DNA of 64,000 nucleotides, taken from positions 4,712,001 to 4,776,000 of the forward strand of contig NZ_CP109150.1 in NCBI RefSeq assembly GCF_035920365.1, written 5' to 3'. The notes under the pieces were generated by a model that saw only the letters and a list, made by a program, of their open reading frames with translations, had not been told where the DNA came from and ran no database searches. This document shows, piece by piece, positions 27,355 to 35,016 of the stretch. How positions within the stretch are numbered: position 1 is the first letter of the stretch; every line of letters begins with the position of its first letter. This DNA is from Micromonospora sp. NBC_01740 (GTDB lineage Bacteria; Actinomycetota; Actinomycetes; Mycobacteriales; Micromonosporaceae). The position numbers and the translations under genes were made by a program.

Positions 27355-28595
27355 GGGCCGGGCACGGGGTGGCGCGACTCGAGGTCGTGCCGGGGGAACC
27401 CATGGGTGGGTACGCCGACCGCTCGGACGGCGTGCGGAACGTGCTCGACCCGCTGGAGGTCCATGTCGTGACCTTCGCCGACGAGGGCCACCGCTTCGCC
27501 CTGGTGGTCGCGGACCTGATCTGCGTCAACGTCGACGTCGTCGACCGGATCCGGGCCGCCATGCGAGACGTCGGCGTGCAGTCCTGCTGGGTCGCCGCCA
27601 CCCACACCCACGCGAGCCCCGAGGCGGGCTGCAGCCCTGGCGGCGACGCCACGCCACGGCACGTCGCCGACCGGCTCGAAGCCGCGTCCCTCGTGGCCGC
27701 GCGGTCTGCCGTGGCGTCCGAGCGTGCCGCCCGACTCGGCTCCGCCCGCACGCTGGTTCCCCAACTGGCCGGTCACCGTAACGTCGCTGATCCGGCTCCC
27801 CTGGACATTCCCGTCGACACCATCGTGGTCACCGCGGGCACCGAAGTGGTGGGGCTGGTCGTGGTCTCACCGGTCCACCCGACCATCCTTCCCGCCGACA
27901 ACAACCATGTGAGCGCGGACCTCAACGGCGGCATCCGCCGGGCGCTGGCCACGCCGGACCGGTGGGTGGTCGTCGCCACCGGTGCGGCCGGCGACATCAG
28001 CACCCGGCACACCCGTCAGGGGCGGGGGCTCGACGAGGCGGACCGGCTCGGCGCCTGGCTGGCCGACCGGGTCGAACCGGTGTCGCCGCGCGTCGGCGAG
28101 GGTGCGGCGCCGCCGGTACGCCCGCCGGTCGTGCGGACGGTGACGCTCGCGCCGAAGCAGCCGGCGGAACTCGACGTCGCCGTGCGTCAGACCCCGCCGC
28201 CGGGGGGCGGGAACGAACGCATCCACCGGGTCATGCAGCAGGGGCTGCGGATCGCGGCGGAACAGGCTGCCCGGCAGCGCACGGAACCGTACGTGATCGA
28301 CGTGGAGGCGGTGGACCTCGACGGCGTCACGGTCGTGGCCGTTCCCGGCGAACTGTTCCTGGAACTGGGCGAGACGATCCGGGCCGCGGCGCCGGACCAG
28401 GCACGGGACGTCGTGGTCCTCGGCTACACGAACGGCTACCTCGGCTACCTACCCGCCCGTGACACGCAGCCCTGCTACGAAACCTATGCCAGTCCGGTCA
28501 CCTCGGGCAGCAGCGAGATCGTCGTCGAGGCCGCAGTGGCGGCCGTCGCGGCGGCCGTCGGCAACCGGGACCACTCCAGGAGGATCAATGCCTGA
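27351..28595 (+). CDS. Neutral/alkaline ceramidase-like metalloamidase
   Basis: A 414-residue protein related to the catalytic domain of neutral ceramidases, zinc amidases that cleave an N-acyl bond. Candidate zinc ligands are His85/His87 in ATHTHASP, the His in VSPVHPTILPADNNH, the Glu in VPGELFLELG and the Tyr in NGYLGYLP, in the family order. It lacks a signal peptide and the C-terminal domain of true secreted ceramidases, so it should act in the cytoplasm. Many sugar operons carry such short homologues of unknown role. Sitting between a kinase and a SIS protein, it could deacetylate an amino-sugar phosphate (hypothesis). Start GTG overlaps the kinase stop; its end overlaps the next gene by eight bases. 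Confidence 0.7.
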   Translation: MRAGHGVARLEVVPGEPMGGYADRSDGVRNVLDPLEVHVVTFADEGHRFALVVADLICVNVDVVDRIRAAMRDVGVQSCWVAATHTHASPEAGCSPGGDATPRHVADRLEAASLVAARSAVASERAARLGSARTLVPQLAGHRNVADPAPLDIPVDTIVVTAGTEVVGLVVVSPVHPTILPADNNHVSADLNGGIRRALATPDRWVVVATGAAGDISTRHTRQGRGLDEADRLGAWLADRVEPVSPRVGEGAAPPVRPPVVRTVTLAPKQPAELDVAVRQTPPPGGGNERIHRVMQQGLRIAAEQAARQRTEPYVIDVEAVDLDGVTVVAVPGELFLELGETIRAAAPDQARDVVVLGYTNGYLGYLPARDTQPCYETYASPVTSGSSEIVVEAAVAAVAAAVGNRDHSRRINA

Positions 28596-29337
28596 GCCTG
28601 CCTACGCCAACATCGCCCGGACCGCACTCGAACAGGTCCTGTCAACGCAGCTCGACGCCATCGAGGCAGCGGCCGGGCTCGTCGCCGACGCCATCGCCGC
28701 CGGTGGTGTCCTGCAGGCGTTCGGGACCGGCCACTCGCGGATCGTCACCCTCGAACTCGCGGGGCGTGCCGGCGGGCTCGCCGCCGTCAGCATGCTGGCG
28801 GTCAAGGATCTCGTGATGTTCGGTGGCGCCGAGCCGGGGCCGATCCTCGATCCGACGTACGAGCGCGAGCCCGGCCTCGCCGAGCGGATCTACCAGCTCG
28901 CCGCACCCTCCGCGCACGATGCCTTCCTGATCGTCTCGAACTCCGGAATCAACGCCGCCGTCACCGAGATGGCGGTGCTGGCCCGCGAGCGCTCCCATCC
29001 GATCGTGGCGGTCACCTCACTGGCACACACTCGCTCGGCCGGTGCCCGTGCGACCCAGGGACCGCATCTCGCCGACCTGGCGGATGTGGTGATCGACAAC
29101 CAGGCGCCGGCGGGGGACGCGGCGCTGGAGATCACCCCAGGAGTTCGGATCGGGGCGGTCTCGTCGTTCACCGGAGTCCTCATCGCGCAGCTACTCACCG
29201 AACTGGTCTGCCGCCGGTTGCTGGGCCGCGACATCGACCCGCCCGTGCACGTATCCGCGAATCTCGCGCAGGGCGACGCGCACAACCGCGTCCTCTACGA
29301 GCGGTACCGCGATCAGGTCCGCCCGATCGAACCCTGA
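28588..29337 (+). CDS. SIS-domain sugar isomerase/deaminase-like protein
   Basis: A 249-residue cytoplasmic protein with a sugar isomerase (SIS) fold that binds phospho-sugars. Visible features are an N-terminal helix, the phosphate-binding FGTGHSRIV near residue 47, a SNSGINAAVTEMA loop near residue 114, and HTRSAGARATQG. It belongs to the uncharacterised group of SIS proteins near sugar transporters rather than to GlmS or MurQ. AGGAGG sits five bases before ATG 28588, and the gene is the last of the importer operon. As nagB is absent here, it may isomerise or deaminate an amino-sugar phosphate; this is untested. Confidence 0.75.
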   Translation: MPEPAYANIARTALEQVLSTQLDAIEAAAGLVADAIAAGGVLQAFGTGHSRIVTLELAGRAGGLAAVSMLAVKDLVMFGGAEPGPILDPTYEREPGLAERIYQLAAPSAHDAFLIVSNSGINAAVTEMAVLARERSHPIVAVTSLAHTRSAGARATQGPHLADLADVVIDNQAPAGDAALEITPGVRIGAVSSFTGVLIAQLLTELVCRRLLGRDIDPPVHVSANLAQGDAHNRVLYERYRDQVRPIEP

Positions 29338-29649
29338 TCGGCCGGGACGAAGGCTCCGGGGGCGTGAGCCTCCCGGTCGAGTTGGCCCTTCAAGCGGGCC
29401 GTCGACCGGCTCGGTGGGCCGGCGGATCGGTGTGAGTGGGTGCTCGCCTGGGCGTGGGATGCGGTCGCGGCACGACGGCCGTGCGACCGCACCCACGCTC
29501 AGCCGGCCAGCGGTCGGGCTCGGCGGTCCGGCGGGCCGTAGGAGGAAACCTTCAGATCTCAGATCAAGGGACGTAGACATCTTTCATGTTGTATCGATGT
29601 CCCGCTATATTGCCGAGCAGTGTCGATCTCTCCCGATGACGAGGTGCAC
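29338..29649 (+). promoter_or_regulatory. Promoter region of the secreted amidase gene
   Basis: This 312-base gap has no gene. Its last 85 bases are unusually AT-rich: TATATT at 29606-29611 is a good -10, and GACATC (29576-29581) / GATGTC (29596-29601) is an inverted repeat just upstream, a possible operator. A weak GGCTC/GAGCC stem near 29351 could end the importer operon. Confidence 0.4.
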
Positions 29650-30714
29650 ATGTTCGACAACCCGACGCTTCGGCGGCGTACCCTGTTGGCGGCCGTCGCT
29701 GGCGCCGCGGCCGTCCCCATCATCGCCGGCCCCGCGTGGGCGGCGTTGCCGAAGGTCTACATCGACCCGGGCCACGGCGGCACCGACCCCGGCGCGGTCG
29801 GCAACGGGCTGCAGGAGAAGGCCCTGACGCTCGACATCTCCCTGCAACTGCGCAACATCCTGCTGGCCAACTGGGCCGTGGACGTCCGGATGTCCCGCAC
29901 GACCGACATCACCCGCAGCCTGGCGTACCGCACCGACGACGCCAACGCGTGGGGCGCGAACCTGCTGGTGAGCGTGCACATCAACTCCGGCGGTGGCACC
30001 GGCTTCGAGAGCTACCGTTACCCGACGTCGGACGCCGCCACCGTCAATCTGCACAACGCCCTGCACCCGAGGGTGATCGGCGGCATGCGGACGATCGGTG
30101 GGGTCACCGATCGGGGGCTGAAGACCGCGAACTTCCACATGCTGCGCGAGTCGGCCATGCCCGCGGTGCTGACCGAGAACCTCTTCATCGACTCCGTCGC
30201 CGACTCGAACCTGCTCAGGCGCGCCGACTTCATCACCGCCACCGCCCGTGGCCACGCCGAGGGCATCGCCGCCTACCTCGGCCTGAGCGCCCCCAACCCG
30301 CCCACGTTCAGCACCATCGTGGACAACACCACGGCGGGACGGTTCACGGCGAGCACCAACTGGGGGACCTCCTCGTACTCCGCCCAGCGCTACGGCGCCG
30401 ACTACCGCTTCGCCAACCCCACGCTGGCCAGCGACTCCGCCTGGTTCAAGGTGAACATCCCGGCGGCCGGCAACTACCGCGTCGAGGTGCGGCACCCGGC
30501 CGACCCCGGCTACAACAGCTCGGCCCCGCACGTCGTCGTCACCGCCTCGGGCAACCGCACCGTCAACGTGGACCAGCGCTCCAGCGGCGGCGTCTGGCGC
30601 TCGCTGGGCACCTTCGGGCTGGCCGCCGGCGACCGTAACCTGGTCGCGGTCAGCCGCTGGACCAGCAGCACCGGCTACGTGGTGGCCGACGCCGTCCGGG
30701 TCACCCGGGTCTAG
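29650..30714 (+). CDS. Secreted N-acetylmuramoyl-L-alanine amidase with golvesin-type C-domain
   Basis: A 354-residue exported enzyme that cleaves the bond between MurNAc and the stem peptide. Residues 1-32 form a signal with consecutive arginines (LRRRTLL), compatible with Tat export. The Amidase_3 domain (35-215) shows the zinc site: His42 in IDPGHGG, Glu in LQEKAL, His in VSVHINSGG, and the catalytic Glu in VLTENLF. Residues 220-354 fit the golvesin C-terminal-like domain (ending YVVADAVRV), a probable binding module. ATG 29650 is preferred because GAGG precedes it and the signal begins there; GTG 29620 is also in frame. A palindromic repeat follows. Confidence 0.85.
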   Translation: MFDNPTLRRRTLLAAVAGAAAVPIIAGPAWAALPKVYIDPGHGGTDPGAVGNGLQEKALTLDISLQLRNILLANWAVDVRMSRTTDITRSLAYRTDDANAWGANLLVSVHINSGGGTGFESYRYPTSDAATVNLHNALHPRVIGGMRTIGGVTDRGLKTANFHMLRESAMPAVLTENLFIDSVADSNLLRRADFITATARGHAEGIAAYLGLSAPNPPTFSTIVDNTTAGRFTASTNWGTSSYSAQRYGADYRFANPTLASDSAWFKVNIPAAGNYRVEVRHPADPGYNSSAPHVVVTASGNRTVNVDQRSSGGVWRSLGTFGLAAGDRNLVAVSRWTSSTGYVVADAVRVTRV

Positions 30715-30815
30715 GAACGCTGCCGGGCTGAGGCCGGGCGTTCGGCAGGCGTCGCCGCGCCACGCCTCGCGGCCCTCCTCCACCGCCACCAGCGCGCCGA
30801 CAGACCCACCCGAAC

Positions 30816-30874
30816 GTGATCAGGACGCCATGGACGTGACCCGGCGGCTTTAGGGTCCATGGCGTCCTGATCAC
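30816..30874. repeat. REP-like palindrome with 20-bp perfect arms
   Basis: The arms at 30816-30835 and 30855-30874 are perfect inverted repeats (left arm begins GTGATCAGGACGCC and ends ATGGAC), separated by 19 bases. It lies 100 bases past the amidase stop and 230 bases before the nrd leader. It could terminate amidase transcription, but the long arms and GATC motif suggest an interspersed repeat. Confidence 0.65.
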
Positions 30875-31017
30875 CGTTTGCGGGGCGCGGCCGGCAGAGA
30901 GCTGCGGCAGAGAGCGGCACCGCGTCGCGGTGCGCCGGTGCGCGGGGTCGGTGCATCGACGCGGGCTTCTGGCCGGCGATCGACGGGCGTGACCCGCGCC
31001 GCCGACGACACGCCCGG

Positions 31018-31064
31018 GACCGACATGTGGGGTGTGACAACGGCGCCAACCCTATATATGGTGT
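31018..31064 (+). promoter_or_regulatory. nrdAB promoter with NrdR box pair
   Basis: ACCCTATATATGGTGT (31049-31064) fits the NrdR box consensus. A weaker copy, GACCGACATGTGGGGT (31018-31033), lies exactly 31 bases upstream, the spacing known for NrdR box pairs. GTGACA (31034-31039) and TATGGT (31057-31062), 17 bases apart, form the promoter, so the strong box covers the -10. Repression by NrdR with dATP/ATP is the expected control. Confidence 0.75.
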
Positions 31065-31074
31065 CGGCGCAGCT

Positions 31075-31260
31075 GGTTCGGCCGCTCATCCGGAGTGGTC
31101 GAGGCAAGAGGGAACCCGGTGGGAATCCGGGACTGCCCCGCAGCGGTGAGTGGGAACGACCGCCGTCATCAGCACTGGGCCGCCAGCGGCCTGGGAAGCG
31201 ACGGCCAGTAGGAGACCGGCGAGTCCGGTCGCGCCCGCGAGTCCGAAGACCTGCCAGTGC
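31075..31260 (+). promoter_or_regulatory. Cobalamin riboswitch upstream of nrdAB
   Basis: The conserved parts appear in order: AAGAGGGAACCCGGTG with GGAATCCGGGACTG (31106-31134), the CCCCGCAGCGGTGAG segment, CTGGGAAGCGACGGCC, and the B12 box GAGTCCGAAGACCTGCC (31239-31255). A 150-base expression platform with a GACGCG/CGCGTC stem precedes the nrdA start. In Streptomyces coelicolor a B12 riboswitch switches off the class Ia nrdABS operon when cobalamin allows the class II enzyme to work; the same logic is expected here. Confidence 0.92.
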
Positions 31261-31411
31261 GCCGTACGCCCGCTTCCGGGTGTGTGGCGGTCCGAGGCCG
31301 CGTGGGACGGCCGACGCCATCCCGACGCGTTGCCCTGCGGCGCGTCGTCGTCGGTGTCCGCTCCCCGCGTGCCCAGGAAATCCGTCTGGGATCAAGGCTC
31401 GCGAGGAGTGA

Positions 31412-33823
31412 GTGGTGACAGTCACCGAGGTTTTTCCGGCCGACGATGCGGTCGTGGTGGGCCAGCGGCGGCCGCAGATGCGGGTCCGCAAGCGCGACGG
31501 CGGCACCGAGGCGGTCGACGTCAACCGGATCGTCCGCGCGGTCGAGCGGTGGGCCGACGACCTCGCCGACGTCGACCCGCTGCGGGTGGCGACCCGGACG
31601 ATCAGCGGCCTGTACGACGGGGCGACGACTGCCGAACTGGACCGGCTGTCCATCCAGACCGCCGCGGAGATGATCGGTGAGGAGCCGCAGTACTCGCGGC
31701 TGGCCGCCCGCCTGCTGGCCGGGTACGTCGACAAGGAGGTCCGCCGGCAGGGCATCGGCTCCTTCAGCGAGGCGATCCGGCACGGCCACGCCGAGGGCCT
31801 GATCGGCGACGACACCGCGGCCTTCGTCGCCGCCCACGCCGGCGCCCTCGACGCCGCCGTCGACCCGCGCGGCGACCTGCGCTTCGAGTACTTCGGGCTG
31901 CGTACGGTCTACGACCGGTACCTGCTGCGCCACCCGACGAGCCGGCTGGTGCTGGAGACCCCGCAGTACTGGCTGCTGCGCGTGTCCTGCGGCCTGTCGC
32001 AGGCACCGGACGAGGCGATCGGGTTCTACCGGTTGATGTCGAGCCTGGCGTACCTGCCGAGTTCGCCGACGCTGTTCAACTCCGGCACCCGGCACACCCA
32101 GATGTCCTCCTGCTACCTGGTCGACTCCCCGCGCGACGAGCTCGACTCGATCTACCAGCGGTACGCGCAGGTGGCGAACCTGTCGAAGTTCGCCGGGGGC
32201 ATCGGCATCGCATTCTCCCGGGTCCGCTCCCGGGGCGCGCTGATCAGGGGCACCAACGGGCAGTCCAACGGGATCGTGCCGTGGCTGCGGACGCTGGACG
32301 CCTCGGTGGCGGCGGTCAACCAGGGCGGCCGGCGCAAGGGCGCGGCCTGCGTCTACCTGGAGCCGTGGCACCCGGACGTCGAGGAGTTCCTCCAACTGCG
32401 CGACAACACCGGCGAGGACGCCCGGCGCACCCACAACCTGAACCTGGCCAACTGGATCCCGGACGAGTTCATGCGGCGGGTCGAGTCCGACGGGGTGTGG
32501 TCGCTGTTCGACCCGGATGTGGTGCCGGAACTGCCGGATCTGTGGGGCGCGGAGTTCGACGCGGCGTACCGGGCCGCCGAGGAGCAGGGCCGCTACGTGC
32601 GGCAGGTCCCGGCGCGGGAGCTGTACGGGCGGATGATGCGTACCCTCGCCCAGACCGGCAACGGGTGGATGACGTTCAAGGATGCCGCGAACCGGCTGTG
32701 CAACCAGACCGCCGAGGCGGGCAACGTGGTGCACCTGTCCAACCTGTGCACCGAGATCGTCGAGGTCTCCAGCGACGCCGAGACCGCCGTGTGCAACCTC
32801 GGTTCGGTCAACCTCGCCGCCCACCTGGGCGCGGACGGCATCGACTGGGAGCGGCTGCGCGCCACCGTCCGGACCGCCGTGACGTACCTCGACCGGGTCA
32901 TCGACATCAACTACTACCCGACGGCGCAGGCGGCGGCGAGCAACCCCCGCTGGCGACCCGTCGGGCTCGGGCTGATGGGCCTTCAGGACGTGTTCTTCGC
33001 GCTGCGGCTGCCGTTCGACTCGCCGGCCGCCCGGGAGCTGTCCACCCGGATCAGCGAGGAGCTGTACCTGACGGCCCTGGAGACCTCCGCCGACCTGGCG
33101 CGACGCTCGGGCGCCCACCCGGCGTACGGGCAGACCCGGGCGGCGCGCGGGCAGCTGCAACCCGACCTGTGGGGCGTCACGGGCACCCAGACGGCGCGGT
33201 GGAGCGCGCTGCGGGAGCGCGTCGCCGCGTACGGGCTGCGCAACTCGCTGCTGGTGGCGATCGCGCCGACGGCCACCATCGCCTCGATCGCCGGCTGTTA
33301 CGAGTGCATCGAGCCGCAGGTGTCCAACCTGTTCAAGCGCGAGACCCTGTCGGGGGAGTTCCTCCAGGTCAACACCGCCCTCGTGCGGGAGTTGAAGGCG
33401 CGTGGCCTGTGGACGGAGCGGATCCGCTCGGCGATCAAGCGCGCCGAGGGCTCCGTGCAGGACGTCGCGGAACTGCCGGCCGAGGTGCGGGAGCTGTTCC
33501 GTACCGCGTGGGAGCTGCCGCAGCGGGCGCTGATCGACCTGGCCGCGGCCCGCGCCCCGTACATCGACCAGTCGCAGTCGCTGAACCTGTTCCTGGCCGC
33601 GCCGACGATCGGCAAGCTCTCCTCGATGTACCTGTACGCCTGGAAGGCCGGGCTGAAGACGACGTACTACCTGCGGTCGCGGCCGGCCACCCGGATCCAG
33701 CAGGCCACCGTCGCGCCGGTCGGACCGGCCCGTGCCGCCGGTGTCGTCGCGCCGGTGGCGACCGTGGACGAGGCGCTGGCCTGCTCCCTGGAGAACCCCG
33801 AGTCGTGCGAGGCCTGCCAGTGA
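31412..33823 (+). CDS. nrdA: Class Ia ribonucleotide reductase, large subunit
   Basis: An 803-residue enzyme that reduces ribonucleoside diphosphates. An ATP-cone domain at about residues 20-115 (MRVRKRDGGTEAVDVNRIV) gives dATP control. The barrel shows NLCTEIVEV (catalytic Cys and Glu), CNLGSVNL, and APTATIASIAGC. The C-terminus ends SCEACQ, the flexible CxxC that passes electrons from thioredoxin. GTG 31412 and GTG 31415 are both possible starts; GAGGAG fits 31415 slightly better. It is controlled by NrdR boxes and a B12 riboswitch, and its stop overlaps nrdB as GTGA. Confidence 0.95.
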   Translation: MVTVTEVFPADDAVVVGQRRPQMRVRKRDGGTEAVDVNRIVRAVERWADDLADVDPLRVATRTISGLYDGATTAELDRLSIQTAAEMIGEEPQYSRLAARLLAGYVDKEVRRQGIGSFSEAIRHGHAEGLIGDDTAAFVAAHAGALDAAVDPRGDLRFEYFGLRTVYDRYLLRHPTSRLVLETPQYWLLRVSCGLSQAPDEAIGFYRLMSSLAYLPSSPTLFNSGTRHTQMSSCYLVDSPRDELDSIYQRYAQVANLSKFAGGIGIAFSRVRSRGALIRGTNGQSNGIVPWLRTLDASVAAVNQGGRRKGAACVYLEPWHPDVEEFLQLRDNTGEDARRTHNLNLANWIPDEFMRRVESDGVWSLFDPDVVPELPDLWGAEFDAAYRAAEEQGRYVRQVPARELYGRMMRTLAQTGNGWMTFKDAANRLCNQTAEAGNVVHLSNLCTEIVEVSSDAETAVCNLGSVNLAAHLGADGIDWERLRATVRTAVTYLDRVIDINYYPTAQAAASNPRWRPVGLGLMGLQDVFFALRLPFDSPAARELSTRISEELYLTALETSADLARRSGAHPAYGQTRAARGQLQPDLWGVTGTQTARWSALRERVAAYGLRNSLLVAIAPTATIASIAGCYECIEPQVSNLFKRETLSGEFLQVNTALVRELKARGLWTERIRSAIKRAEGSVQDVAELPAEVRELFRTAWELPQRALIDLAAARAPYIDQSQSLNLFLAAPTIGKLSSMYLYAWKAGLKTTYYLRSRPATRIQQATVAPVGPARAAGVVAPVATVDEALACSLENPESCEACQ

Positions 33824-34854
33824 CCACCCCGACCACCAGCGAACCGAGGACCACACACATGCTGCTCGACCCGGGGATGGATCTCACCCTGCGCCCGATG
33901 CGCTACCCGCACTTCTTCGATCGCTTCCGCGACGCCATCCGCAACACGTGGACGGTGGAGGAGGTCGACCTGCACGCCGACCTCGCCGACCTCGACCGGC
34001 TCTCCCCGGCCGAGCGGCACCTGGTCAGCCGCCTCGTCGCGTTCTTCGCCACCGGCGACACCATCGTCGCCAACAACCTCGTGCTCAACCTGTACCAGCA
34101 CGTCAACTCGCCGGAGGGCCGGCTCTACCTGTCGCGGCAGCTGTTCGAGGAGGCCGTGCACGTCCAGTTCTACCTGAACCTGCTCGACACCTACGTGCCC
34201 GACGAGGCCGAACGCTTCGCCGCGTTCGCGGCCATCGAGAACATCCCGTCGATCCGGCGCAAGGCCGAGTTCTGCTTCCGCTGGATCGACTCGCTGGGCG
34301 AGCTGCGCCAGCTGCGTACCCGGGAGGACCGGCGGGCCTTCCTGCTCAACCTGATCTGCTTCGCCGCCTGCATCGAGGGGCTGTTCTTCTACGGCGCCTT
34401 CGCCTACGTCTACTTCCTGCGCTCCCGGGGGCTGCTGCACGGCCTGGCGTCCGGCACCAACTGGGTGTTCCGCGACGAGTCCATGCACATGGCCTTCGCC
34501 TTCGACGTGGTGGAGACGGTACGGGGGGAGGAGCCGGACCTGTTCGACGACGAGCTGGCCGCTCAGGTGCGGCAGATGCTCGCCGAGGCCGTCGAGTGCG
34601 AGGTCCAGTTCGCCGAGGACCTGCTCGGCCAGGGCGTGCCCGGGCTGTCCCTGGTCGACATGCGCGAGTACCTGCAACACGTCGCCGACCGGCGGCTCGC
34701 GCAGCTCGGCATCCCCGCCCACTACGGGTCGACCAACCCGTTCGCGTTCATGGAGTTGCAGGACGTCCAGGAGCTGTCGAACTTCTTCGAGCGACGCGTG
34801 TCGGCGTACCAGGTCGGGGTGAGCGGCACGGTGGCCTTCGACGACGACTTCTGA
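33820..34854 (+). CDS. nrdB: Class Ia ribonucleotide reductase, small subunit
   Basis: A 344-residue di-iron subunit that generates the tyrosyl radical. Metal ligands and radical Tyr are visible in order: Asp in FFATGDTIV, Glu and His in EEAVHVQFY with the radical Tyr four residues after the His, Glu in CIEGLFFYG, and Glu/His in RDESMHMAF. The C-terminal tail, which docks into NrdA, is rich in Asp/Phe. GTG 33820 overlaps the nrdA stop; ATG 33859 with GAGGA upstream is an alternative that would remove 13 residues. A strong hairpin follows the gene. Confidence 0.95.
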   Translation: MTTPTTSEPRTTHMLLDPGMDLTLRPMRYPHFFDRFRDAIRNTWTVEEVDLHADLADLDRLSPAERHLVSRLVAFFATGDTIVANNLVLNLYQHVNSPEGRLYLSRQLFEEAVHVQFYLNLLDTYVPDEAERFAAFAAIENIPSIRRKAEFCFRWIDSLGELRQLRTREDRRAFLLNLICFAACIEGLFFYGAFAYVYFLRSRGLLHGLASGTNWVFRDESMHMAFAFDVVETVRGEEPDLFDDELAAQVRQMLAEAVECEVQFAEDLLGQGVPGLSLVDMREYLQHVADRRLAQLGIPAHYGSTNPFAFMELQDVQELSNFFERRVSAYQVGVSGTVAFDDDF

Positions 34855-34912
34855 GCACGGGGGCCGCGCAGGCCGTGCGGCCGTCGCGCCGGGACCGGAC
34901 GGGCGTGGGCGC

Positions 34913-34947
34913 CCCCCGTTCGCGGCCCCCGTGGCCGCGAACGGGGG
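34913..34947 (+). terminator. Hairpin terminator after nrdB
   Basis: CCCCCGTTCGCGGCC (34913-34927) and GGCCGCGAACGGGGG (34933-34947) form a perfect 15-bp stem with the loop CCCGT, 59 bases past the nrdB stop. There is no T-run, as often in actinobacteria. Confidence 0.75.
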
Positions 34948-35016
34948 CAGGCCCGATCTATGCTCCTGGTGCCTCGCCGCCGTCGGTGGCGCGGCCTGGG
35001 CGGGGGGACGGGTCAA

